From the NCBI GenBank assembly GCA_977006965.1, contig OZ345371.1, positions 2,542,001 through 2,606,000 on the forward strand: a DNA stretch of 64,000 nt, given 5' to 3'. Under the pieces are notes generated by a model that searched no databases, had not been told where the DNA came from, and saw only the letters and a program-made list of their open reading frames with translations. Below, piece by piece: positions 42,692 through 52,317 of this stretch. Each line of letters begins with the position of its first letter. The first letter of the stretch is position 1. Source of the DNA: Phymatolithon calcareum (taxonomy: Eukaryota; Rhodophyta; Florideophyceae; Hapalidiales). The position numbers and the translations under genes are program-made.

Positions 42692-44788
42692 ATGGATAAT
42701 CGCGGAAGCGTGCTACCCAAAGGCGCAGGCAGTGAGCCAGCATACTCGCATCTCTCCCGGGAATCGCATTCCAGTGAAATCAACGAAATTGACGGCAATG
42801 ACCCGCTTCGGTTGATAAATCAGTACACTCGCGCAATCGATGAGCATGGAGATATGGATGCCATGAACAGCTTGGCAACCTTGTTTATCCGCGGCGCAGA
42901 GGGCCTACCGAAAGACCCGCCTCACGCGATGGAGCTGTATACTCGAGCGATCGAGGAAGGGGGGAATCAAGATGCGATGAACAACCTTGGAGAACTGCTA
43001 CAAAATGGTGCTGACGGTGTATCAGCAGACCTGCGTCGTGCCAAGCATCTCTACATGCGCGCCATTGACGAAGGCGGACATATAAAGGCCATGAACAACC
43101 TGGCAAATCTGCTACTAAAAGGCGGAGAGGGCGTTCCAGCAGATCCGTGTGGAGCAGTGAAGCTGTTCTCAAGAGCCATCAGTGAAGGCCAGGATGTGAA
43201 TTCCATGCACCGGCTCGCAGGTTTGCTGAGACGAGGAGCAGAAGGCGTACCAGCCGATATTCCTCGTGCAGTTCAGCTCTACACTCGTGCCATCGAGGAG
43301 GGCAGATGTATATCTTCTATGCGTAAACTGGCAATATTGCTCGAGGACGGCGCCGATAATGTGCCAGCAGACCCACTTCGGGCCAATGTGCTTTACATAC
43401 GAGCAATTGATGAGGGGGGAGACGGGACCTCATTATACCATCTGGCTAACTTGCTGAGAAATGGAGCTGAAGGAGTACCGGCTGACTCGCGCCGTGCAGT
43501 GGAGCTGTATAATCGTGCTATTGAGGAGTTCGAGGATGTTGATGCCATGATTAACTTAGGGACGTTGCTCCGCGATGGCGCAGACGGTGTTCCGGCAGAT
43601 CCACTTCGTGCTCTGGAGCTGTACTCACGAGCAGTTGATGAGAACGCGGATGAGATTGCGATTTACAACCTTGCAAATTTGTTGAGATTTGGAGCTGAAT
43701 TAGTACCAGCGGACCCTCGTCGAGCGGCAGAGCTCTATAGTCGTGCCATTGAGGAATACCAGAATGTTCACGCCATGACCAGCTTGGGGACCCTGCTCGA
43801 CAAAGGCGCAGAGGGCGTTCCAGTAGATTCACTTCGTGCTATTGAGCTATACACACGAGCAATTGACGAGGGCGAAGATGCGATAGCAATGTACAACCTG
43901 GCAAATTTGCTGAGTGGTGAAGCTGAAGGAGTACCAGCAGACCCTCGTCGCGCCGTGGAGCTCTATACTTGTGCCATAGAGAAATGCGATCATGTTCAAT
44001 CCATGGCTAACTTGGGGGTCCTGCTCCAAGATGGAGCAGAAGGTGTTCCCGTCGATTCAGTTCGTGCTAGTGAGCTCTACATGCGAGCAATTGATGAGGG
44101 CACAGACGTTGTTGCCATGTATAACCTCGCAAATATGCTCCGAAGTGGGGCTGATGGAGTGCCGGCAGACCCTCGACGTGCAGTGGAGCTCTATAGTCGT
44201 GCCATTGAGGAGTTCGAGGATGTTGATGCTATGAATAACTTGGGGGTCTTGCTCCAGTATGGCGCAGACGGCGTTCCGGCAGATCCTCTTCGTGCTCTGG
44301 AGCTGTACTCACGAGCAGTTGATGAGAATGCGGATGAGATTGCGATTTACAACCTTGCAAATTTGTTGAGATTTGGAGCTGAATTAGTACCGGCGGACCC
44401 TCGCCGTGCTGTGAAACTCTTAAATCGTGCCGTCGAGGAAGGAGGACTTGTGGATGCGATGATCAGCTTGGGCAACTTGCTCCAACAAGGCACAGAGGAT
44501 GTTCCGGCGGATGTGCCCCGTGCAGTGCAACTATTTTCTCGCGCCGTCGATGAGGCAGGAAGCCAGCTTGCAATCATAAAGCTTGGTTCCCTGCTTGAGC
44601 ATGGCGGAGAGGGCGTGCCGGAAAACGGCCTTCGTGCCGTGGAGCTGTATTCTCGGGCCATCGTTGAGTTTGAAGATAAAAATGCAATGGTAAACTTGGC
44701 ATTGCTGTTGCGACGTGGCGGAGAACATTTACCGGCAGATCCGACTGGCGCTATACAGCTAATAAGGAAGGTACACTCCATGGCGTAG
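42692..44788 (+). CDS. SEL1-3: Sel1-like repeat protein, unit B copy of locus 1 (698 aa)
   Basis: Same length and architecture as SEL1-1 (58-residue N-terminus from MDNRGS, 16 units of 38, 32-residue end) with only scattered substitutions. Notable differences lie in the first 150 codons: the second repeat reads TLFIRGAEG rather than TLFNNGAEG, and the codon after the C of ADPC is GGA rather than CGA. In both cases it matches SEL1-4 of the same unit. It keeps the internal 684-bp-spaced block repeat. The frame is fully open. No flanking TM or LWID gene lies immediately 5' because unit B starts inside the MITE upstream. Confidence 0.9.
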   Translation: MDNRGSVLPKGAGSEPAYSHLSRESHSSEINEIDGNDPLRLINQYTRAIDEHGDMDAMNSLATLFIRGAEGLPKDPPHAMELYTRAIEEGGNQDAMNNLGELLQNGADGVSADLRRAKHLYMRAIDEGGHIKAMNNLANLLLKGGEGVPADPCGAVKLFSRAISEGQDVNSMHRLAGLLRRGAEGVPADIPRAVQLYTRAIEEGRCISSMRKLAILLEDGADNVPADPLRANVLYIRAIDEGGDGTSLYHLANLLRNGAEGVPADSRRAVELYNRAIEEFEDVDAMINLGTLLRDGADGVPADPLRALELYSRAVDENADEIAIYNLANLLRFGAELVPADPRRAAELYSRAIEEYQNVHAMTSLGTLLDKGAEGVPVDSLRAIELYTRAIDEGEDAIAMYNLANLLSGEAEGVPADPRRAVELYTCAIEKCDHVQSMANLGVLLQDGAEGVPVDSVRASELYMRAIDEGTDVVAMYNLANMLRSGADGVPADPRRAVELYSRAIEEFEDVDAMNNLGVLLQYGADGVPADPLRALELYSRAVDENADEIAIYNLANLLRFGAELVPADPRRAVKLLNRAVEEGGLVDAMISLGNLLQQGTEDVPADVPRAVQLFSRAVDEAGSQLAIIKLGSLLEHGGEGVPENGLRAVELYSRAIVEFEDKNAMVNLALLLRRGGEHLPADPTGAIQLIRKVHSMA

Positions 44789-45271
44789 AGTGTGCTGAGA
44801 TTGTAAAATTTCAACTTTTTTAACTGCCGAATTACCTCGCCATGTTTATTGTCCATGAGTCAGACAGCTATTCCTGTCCCTGTATAGTGAAGATTCTGCG
44901 ACAATCTTTCAGAAGGGGAAGAAAATGAACTCAGTTCACTGTGTATGGTACTTTTACAAAGTATAATGGTTTACTTGTTCACTGCGCAAGCTGAAATACA
45001 TCATGGACGTTGGAAACACAACTCGTACGCAGAATATCAGATTTAAGTTGTTATGGCATAGCTTGCCGACATCGATCTCGTGGGAAGCGATTCGAGGGAT
45101 GCGAAATAATCCCGAGAACTGGTAGGTAAATTTTTAGTGACTGTGAATTTAGCCAACAGCGGGAGGTTTGAAGGCTGGAGGGCTAAATTTTCCTATTTAG
45201 GCGCCTGTCCTCTCCCCTATTCTTTCCAACCAACATCGAGGCGTTACAAATTTCAAAGGTCTGTTTCCAAA

Positions 45272-45520
45272 TGACGTCCGTGAAATCACTCTTCCCTGAA
45301 AAGAGCCTTCACCTCTAGAGCCCAGAGACAAAAGCACAAAGGTGTTCAGAAGCTGTTGCACTACTGCTTGATTTGGGACCTAAACCCGGTGATAGCAACC
45401 ATCATGTCGAAATCTCTTTAGCACAGGACGAGTCTAACTCATATTCAGATTCGGATTTCAGGACAACACATTCCATCTCTGCTTCCGGAAATGAGTTTGG
45501 AGAATTCGAAAATGAAAAAT
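45272..45520 (+). pseudogene. Small acidic Ser-rich ORF relic after SEL1-3
   Basis: Nearly identical to 26523-26768 but codon 16 is TAG (CACCTCTAGAGCCC), and six extra bases lengthen the serine stretch. The 39-codon frame that follows (from about 45541) is unchanged. Confidence 0.6.
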
Positions 45521-46040
45521 AAACCCCAAGGCATTTGGAAATGATGATCGTGGAAAAGGACGAGCTAGGACGCCTCGTCATAGAAGACAGCACTATTATT
45601 CCTCTCGGTATTATACAAGGTAGTGACTCAGAATTCAGTGAAGCTGTCGTCGGTATATAGAATAACTCTAATAATGTGTCTACTGGACTTCCATCTTGGA
45701 CGTACAAACGTGCGGATGACCAGATATTCTCTGTTCCAGTCGATTGTAAAAGGGGCAATAGGTACTGTCGACAACGTTATGGAGGCTCTTAAGGTCAGTA
45801 GTTCAACCTCTGTAACTCTTTTGGATGTTTCTGATGTTCTTTTGCGAAACAAGTGCTGCCCTTGCGATTAGCGCATGTAATACAACTCTACTGACGGGCA
45901 AATATCCCTCCAGAAGAATGTCTGAACTTCTCGGGGTCTTTATACTACACATTTTGTGCACCTCATATGTATGGCCTGCTCCTATCGCGACAAAGCGGTT
46001 GGTCAATATTAGCACTTTGTAGTGGAGAGGGAAACTGCGG

Positions 46041-47085
46041 CTCTGTGGTGCACTGGGATATTTGATGATTTTATTTTGAGAGCTCCCAAAGCCTCACCTT
46101 GGAGTAACGGGGCGGCTCTTGGCATATTCTCTAAGCTAAAGTCCTCTGGCTACTCAAAACGTTCTTGACTACCAGCAATCCTCAAACTCCCGAAGGTGAC
46201 GCACAGGCAATTAGCGCTTCAGTACATCTGCGGAAGATTTCCGCAGGTGTCGACAACAAGCATGGTGGAAAAATTTGGAAACCGAACTCGACAGCATATG
46301 GAAACACTAGAAAACAATCTGTCATTCATTCATTCATTTTGCCTTTTCCCCTAATGGGTCTAGCAGCGATTCGAGGGTCTGAGTTTTTCCACTCTATTCT
46401 ATTGTTAGCGAGCTGGACTGCTGTTTGGACGTCTAGGCTAGGTAGGTCACCAAAGATTGATTCAGGTGTTGGTCTGACGCATTGGATCAGCACCTGGCGG
46501 ACCAGGCGGCGCTCGTCCATTCTAAGAATGTGACCAAGCCAGTTTCGTGATGTTCGATAGGCCGCCGCAATTCCATAAACAATCTGTCAGGATATGAACT
46601 GAAAGGAGACAAAATACTGGACACCGAGAGAGCACTTAACGAGCTCTTGCTATTCAGCAAGACCATCATCGAGTGCATGGAAAACGAAGAAGGACTGCTC
46701 TGGATCAAGAACGAGAAGTTACGTAGATGTCCCTTAGGACACGAAGCCTATTAGCGGGAACACCAGCAGTGAACCTACAACTTTCCCCATCGCCCATGGC
46801 AAACGGTCTACACACTGGAAGGTAGCAACTGTGGGAGCCTTGCCCGTATATTCGTAAGATTTTGAGGCTTTTAAATAAAGTTCAATTGAAAAAAAAACGT
46901 TCTTGATACGTAATTCTCTCCCAACAAGAGCTCCTGAGAGTCTCTTGCACTCAAACTCAATTTCTGTACTCATCTTCGACGACGCTAGAGTACGTTATAA
47001 GGCGACTAGTTCGATCACCGCGGTAATCCCACAATAGGCACCCAACACTGATTTTCTCCAAAGAGGTACTTGGTTGAGTCTGTGG
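46041..47085 (-). mobile_element. LINE-A2 with nested LINE-A1 and LINE-B (unit B)
   Basis: Same nest as 28085-28869. LINE-A1 in plus orientation is flanked by AACGTTCTTGA (46158-46168 and 46896-46906), and here LINE-A1 itself is split by a LINE-B fragment. Confidence 0.85.
46324..46576 (-). mobile_element. LINE-B 3' fragment private to unit B (253 bp)
   Basis: Flanked by AAACAATCTGTC (46312-46323 and 46577-46588); unit A has a single copy near 28361-28372. The minus frame reads MDERRLVRQVLIQCVRPTPE, the end of a LINE ORF. The 3' tail is an ATGA/ATTC short repeat (46324-46338), so the tail is microsatellite-like rather than poly(A). Confidence 0.9.
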
Positions 47086-47284
47086 TGCACTGCACCCTAT
47101 ATGGTGCACTGGCATCACCATAATATGGTATAAGAGCACTGTCCATGATGAAGTTTGCACTATTTCTTGAAGGTGACCGTGAACTCTTCAGCTGTAAATC
47201 TTCATGACGATGCAACGTTGACTCCAAGAGCCGTTTCTTGGCAACTGCAGACACTTTTGGGTAATACCCAAATAAGGTATTCTG

Positions 47285-48070
47285 TAGTGAAACCCACGAT
47301 TACGTGGCTATCAATGCTTCCTAACAAGTAACCTTTGCATTCAAATGAGGATCGATTCGTTACCGTAACCCATACATGTTCTAGCTGATTTCACACTGTG
47401 TAGGAATCGCTCTTCAGCCCTATATAGATAGCTACAGTTTTCGATCCAAGCAAAAGAGCAGAGACCACACTGATACCATCGATACCAGTAAACCATCCTT
47501 TGAAATTGATCCTGGTTGCAATTTGGCATCGATACCTTGCCATAAGCCAAGCTACATTTCAGCATATGGACCTAAGGCTAAGCCCGTGATTCTCCAAACA
47601 AAGCGCATTCTTGCACTAACGGCGCCGTCACTCAGTCTACGTTCTGGGTACTTATATGCACTTCAACAACCACACGCAGAAGACTTTTTTGATATGTTTA
47701 TTTTGAAAAGACGCGCAGACTTACAAGTATACGGGCAAGGCTTCCTTAGGTGCTACCCACAATAGGGTTGCTCTTCTCTTATGCTTGGCCCTCTGTCCAA
47801 GACCCTACCATGTACACGCTTTTTTGATGTCATTGCTTGTGCTTAGATAATCGAAACCCTCTACCACCGGTGCGACCCATCACACCGTGTGTCCTAAATG
47901 TATCGTGACGTCGACGTTGTAGATTGTCGAACTGCTTCTCGATCTGTAGTGGGAAGCGAACCGAGGGCTTGCAACAGGGTACTGGTCCCAGCGGCTATGA
48001 CAATCTGGACTGCGACTCGATGCAACGCCTTGGTGTGATTGGGACCTTTTAGATACATCATTGTATATCC
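47285..48070 (-). pseudogene. TM-cassette relic pieces of unit B
   Basis: Contains the TM C-terminal block (about 47.56-47.71 kb), the LSTGK block (47.84-47.91 kb; minus strand reads VVEGFDYLSTSND) and R3 (47.95-48.07 kb). The order equals that at 37.83-38.42 kb, so it is ancestral. Unit A lost most of it. Confidence 0.5.
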
Positions 48071-48219
48071 CCCGATGTAAAGTTGAAGGTGCGAACAGGC
48101 TTCGGATGATCCCCGAGCAGCGGATGACCCTATTGTTGTATGTCCTTAAGGCACCGGTGATCAGATTCAAACATTCGCAGCTCGAGGTTCTGCACAAGCA
48201 ATAAGGTTTGGGGTTCTTC

Positions 48220-49447
48220 TAGGTCCATGATTCTGCAAACAAAGTGCATTCGTGTGACAAAGTCGTAGTGGTCCAGTCTATCTTCTGAGTACTGCAAGGA
48301 TTGGATTGAATTTCTGTTTAATTGAAGCTCCCTTTGTCAATTATCATTGCACCTGAGAGACTTTTCGTTGCGCTACAATCCTTCGCTTACGTTCTCATTT
48401 AAGTAGTTGATTTCGGACATTTCCTTTGGACAGTATCAATTGCCATTTCAAGCATCTCTGGAGTACTACAAGGTACATCAATAAACATGCGTAGCAGAGT
48501 AAAGTCCTTACTAGTGCTCAGATAGTAGAAAACTTCCACCGCCTGTGCGACGCATAGCATCGCGCAGAACTCGCGCACACCTGCCTCACTCAACTTGCCA
48601 CCAGTTCCCTGCGCTAGACAGCCTTTGACGGAATCACTGTTAGTTAAATTTCGCCACAGCTCTCCTTTTCGCATTCCATTCACAGCCCTCACCGACCCAA
48701 GGACGGTAATTATTTCCGACCAAAACCCAGGTTCGCAGACATGAATTCATGAATACTCTACGCGCCACTTCTCAGTACAGTCTTCCAAATCATATTCGCC
48801 AAGAGTTATTTGCTCGGGTGCATGAGAAAATGATGGTGTTGGCAATTCTACTCCCGCTTCATCTTGCGCGGCTGTATCGCGCAAAACCACAATCGCTCCG
48901 CTCTCCCACCGCACGCAGTCGCACACTCACAAAACCGAGCAACTGCACCGCGCCAATATTCGTGTGGCTCTTGGGCATGACGTTTCCGCGCCTCAACGTG
49001 GAGCTTCCAATGGGCTGAGCATAGGACGAGCTCGGCGTGACGAAAGTGAAGGGCTCACCAGAGTGCTGTAGCCAGAAGTAACGAAGCGTTGCAAGATAGT
49101 TTGCGATGTTTCGGTGCCGGCGAACCGTTTCGTGACTTAACAATGCGTCCGTGTACCACAAAACTGCAAAGGCGACGGCAGTATTGACAAGCTCATGTTT
49201 ACCGCCCAAGGCATTCGGTGCACGGATGAGACGCCACACAATGACAACGTGTTTGCGGTAGCTGCGAGAAATAGAACAATGCTTGCTCTGAACGCGAGCG
49301 TCCGCAGTCGCAAATCAAGACATGAACCATGTCGATTGCCTTTCCATTTGCCGTCAAGAATATTGACTACACCGGTAAGCAGTAGTTCGCAAATGACGAG
49401 AAGTGCAGCTGCGAATTTAAGCTATTGGAAAGCGCTAGATTGCTGTA
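48220..49447 (-). pseudogene. TM-family pseudogene of locus 2' (unit B)
   Basis: Counterpart of 29310-30545. The start ATG has become ATA (49447-49445), a TAG follows about ten codons later (near 49417), and single-base losses near 49245 and 49050 shift the frame. Recognisable frames are 49239-48859 (part of the linker in a shifted frame) and 48692-48399 (AVNGMRKGELWRNL...LSTSKDF), the last ending in LINE-C codons. Inactivating changes differ from those in unit A apart from the shared LINE-C insertion. Confidence 0.8.
48300..48460 (-). mobile_element. LINE-C 3' end in the TM pseudogene (unit B)
   Basis: Same insertion as 29390-29550; target duplication GAGTACTGCAAGG (48287-48299) and GAGTACTACAAGG (48461-48473). 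Confidence 0.85.
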
Positions 49448-49991
49448 TGAAGAAATTCGCAGCAATGAACTGAACAGGTTACGTCGGCACGGCAGACCCC
49501 AGGTCGTGCGTCAAGAATGAGAGTGACCTTGGGATACAGGGGTATGATACGCGGAGATCAAAGAGGTTAGTCTTGAATCAAGATCGAATTAATAGCACCA
49601 TGGTGCTATATTTCAATTCATTTTCGAAAAATAACCCACACTAAATTTCTTCCAGCATACTGTTTGTACAGATTTTATCAACTCAGCTTTTTCTTAATGT
49701 CCAACTTGATTACAGCTTCTACCTGGCAAACTTGGACTTGCTCCGTGCGTTGTGGATCGGGAAAGTCCCGTCCTGATTTCAGTCCGGGTATCCAATTTGG
49801 AAGGATACTACAGGATTCCGGCAAGGAAGTAATGTAGCAGTGTACTTCGCAGATGGGTGGTATCCTTGCTGTTTCGGCCATCAACCTTATCCGCACTCAG
49901 CAATACCGCTACTACTCGACTGGAGTGTCGTCGCGCTCGATTTTGTATTTGCTGACCAAGCGTCTGGTTAGACGACAATATCACCAGTCCC
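49448..49991. promoter_or_regulatory. Divergent intergenic region, TM / LWID (locus 2')
   Basis: Counterpart of 30546-31077, ahead of the intact LWID gene. It contains an 18-bp palindrome (ATAGCACCATGGTGCTAT, about 49592-49609) that unit A lacks in full. No assigned promoter element. Confidence 0.45.
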
Positions 49992-51359
49992 ATGAATTCC
50001 CGTACCTTTGACCTGGCACATGGGAGAAGAGCCCTGAAAGGTCTTGCCCACCATGGATACCACACCGTTGTTCAATCCGTCATGCAGGGGATCAGCCGAA
50101 TCGTTAATGTCACCGACAATGGAGACTGGGCACTTTTCCGTGAGCAGGTGTCTACGCATGACCCTGCCGCCTGGTACCACCACGACGTAGACGCACTACT
50201 CGCAGCCCAAGACGTCGCGTCCTTCGCTCTCTCATACCGCCATGTACACCGCGACATTCGCCCACGTCGCGGTGAGACCATGAATGAAGCACAGTGGGGT
50301 CGCCTTCGTGATGTGCTAATTGCTTTTGCTCGAACATACGAGTCAAGCCGCGTCGTATTGTGGATTGATCAGGTACTCCACTGCAGCCGCGCCATGACAG
50401 CGAAAACTAATTGGGTTACCAAAGGCCTATTGCCCTACCTTATTTTCCCCGTCGTGTATGTGGGCGGCCCCAACGCGGACGATGACGATGAGCACCGGCA
50501 ACGCCTTTGGGTCGCCATTGAGCGGAATGCCGCGCTTACCTACAGCGGCATCCGCATGCAGGGGCGTTCTGGCGGCGGTTATGTGGTTTTGGGCGCGTTG
50601 TTGTCATTCCCGCAAGCGCTTCAATGGCTCGCCGGTCGCATCATTTGCGGCATGTTCAACTCCTGCGCGCTGTCTTGGGAGCGAGACTATCTCATGTTCC
50701 GCAACCTGTCCATCGCTATCGCCAACGCATCCAACTGGAAGCGCACCCTAGAGGGCTTTTTGGCAATGCCTGACGGAAAAGTCGAACGGCCGAAGTACAC
50801 CGTCATGGACGCGTTTAACTATGCTGCGGATAGCAACGAAATTTCCTTTTCGGGGTCTGGACACGTCTTCCACGGTGTTTATCTGGCTTCCAGACAGACG
50901 AAAGCGGTACAGGCGGATGGCGGTTGGCATGGGTTGCGCGAGTGGGTGCAGTACGAGTGGATTGACGGGAAGCTAGCGGACGAGTCACCGGCCGAACTTG
51001 CCCAAATCGTAGACCTGACAAGGTTTTACCTGTATCGCGATGACGCGAATGGAAATTGTGCTTATGCAGTTGTACTGGTTTCTGCACAGGGGGAATTTGG
51101 GGGACTTGGGGTAGCTCATTTGCGCAATGCTGATGCGACTGGACGCGGCACAGTGCTATGGTTCCAGCGAGGTTTATCAAAACTGTGCAGGCAATACGCC
51201 CGTAAACTGTTTTTCGGCATGAAGCTCAGCCATCCATTCATGTTAGAAGTCTCATCGCACTGGGGAATTTCAATGGGAGAGCCGTGTGGTGTGTTTCGCG
51301 GCCGTCAGTGCGAATGGAAGTGGACTGCACCACAGATCAACATGCTGCGGAAAGGTTGA
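49992..51359 (+). CDS. LWID-family protein, possible HET-like domain (455 aa)
   Basis: The only intact short member of a family I do not recognise. Visible motifs: TDNGDWALFREQV (41-53), FALSYRHV (78-85), QWGRLRDVLIAFA (101-113), VVLWIDQVL (121-129), NWVTKGLLPYLIFPVVYVGG, GGGYVVLGAL, SWERDY, a second half with GGWHGLREWV...LADES, YLYRDDANGNCAY and ADATGRGT. The pair [FA]LSY...about 45 residues...LWID resembles the two best-conserved motifs of fungal HET domains, but the WG and C-I-N-Q parts are absent. No membrane segment. The much longer relative at 62372-64000 conserves the same motifs. Start: first ATG; an internal ATG at codon 31 is possible. Divergent to the TM gene, upstream of SEL1-4. 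Confidence 0.8.
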   Translation: MNSRTFDLAHGRRALKGLAHHGYHTVVQSVMQGISRIVNVTDNGDWALFREQVSTHDPAAWYHHDVDALLAAQDVASFALSYRHVHRDIRPRRGETMNEAQWGRLRDVLIAFARTYESSRVVLWIDQVLHCSRAMTAKTNWVTKGLLPYLIFPVVYVGGPNADDDDEHRQRLWVAIERNAALTYSGIRMQGRSGGGYVVLGALLSFPQALQWLAGRIICGMFNSCALSWERDYLMFRNLSIAIANASNWKRTLEGFLAMPDGKVERPKYTVMDAFNYAADSNEISFSGSGHVFHGVYLASRQTKAVQADGGWHGLREWVQYEWIDGKLADESPAELAQIVDLTRFYLYRDDANGNCAYAVVLVSAQGEFGGLGVAHLRNADATGRGTVLWFQRGLSKLCRQYARKLFFGMKLSHPFMLEVSSHWGISMGEPCGVFRGRQCEWKWTAPQINMLRKG

Positions 51360-51451
51360 TCGACCTGCTGCGCGCAATCATACCACTTGCTCCAGGCTTG
51401 GCTTTGCTGGACCATTTTTTACAGTAACAGCGGGAACATGTTTTGCACTGT

Positions 51452-52000
51452 ACGGTAATTCATTCATTTTTCCCCTAATGGGACTAGCAGCGATTCGAGG
51501 GTCTAAGTTTCTTCCATTCTATACCATCGTTAGCGAGTTTGACTGCGTCATTCACGTCTAGTCCAGGTACGTCACCAAGGCGTGATTCTGGCGTTGGTCT
51601 GACGCATTGTAGCAGCACCTGGCAGACCAGGCGCCGCTCGTCTATTCTATGAATGTGTCCAAGCCAGTTCCATCGTAGGTCTCTGGATTCTGTTATTTAC
51701 CCGAACAACGATGCTCATGTGGCAGTCCAGCCGGTCGAGGTCGTCCAGCTTGCGGATAGCAATCTCGGTGCCCACTGGAGGACATTGCTTTTTGCAGTGT
51801 AGGCGGCAGTGTGTTGCCAGGGAGGTCGCATAGGGGAAATTACTTTCACGCACTGGAATTTGAAATCCATAGCTTTGACATCTTCTTCCGTTGTGCGTGT
51901 AAATCTTTCTGCCGTTTTGATGTGCTGTACGAAGCTTTTGACAAGCCCTCCTTTGCTTCTCGCCGCTGGTGGTACGGTAATGGAAACTATCTTGACGTGC
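51452..52000 (-). pseudogene. LINE-B 3' fragment before SEL1-4
   Basis: Counterpart of 32540-33081, with the same WLGHIHRIDERRL-type tail on the minus strand. Ancestral to the duplication. Confidence 0.7.
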
Positions 52001-52317
52001 ACTAAAATAATTAAGCTCTTTTACAAAAATTACAAAAAACTAGTGAAAAATATTAGAAAAAGTAAAGATGAAGGAATTCTCAAAATATGAGAGCAGTAGA
52101 ATTCACCCTTCAAACCTAAATTATATGTACTGTATGATAGGTGTCGTTTGATGGAAGTCACTGGCACACTTGTCATCATGGCGACGATGAAGCTGGCTTG
52201 TGCATTCAAATCAGATTACTGTAAAAACTTAGATTTTCTGCCAAACTTCCAGGTGCCCGAAGACAATCCGAAGATCTTTTTTGTGCAAACCCACTTTGCC
52301 TCTTGCAGCCAAGTGCC

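Noticed and set aside
52303-52317. ATG at 52303 as SEL1-4 start
   Set aside because: Alignment with the MDNRGS start of the other subtype and the GCCATGG context favour 52318.
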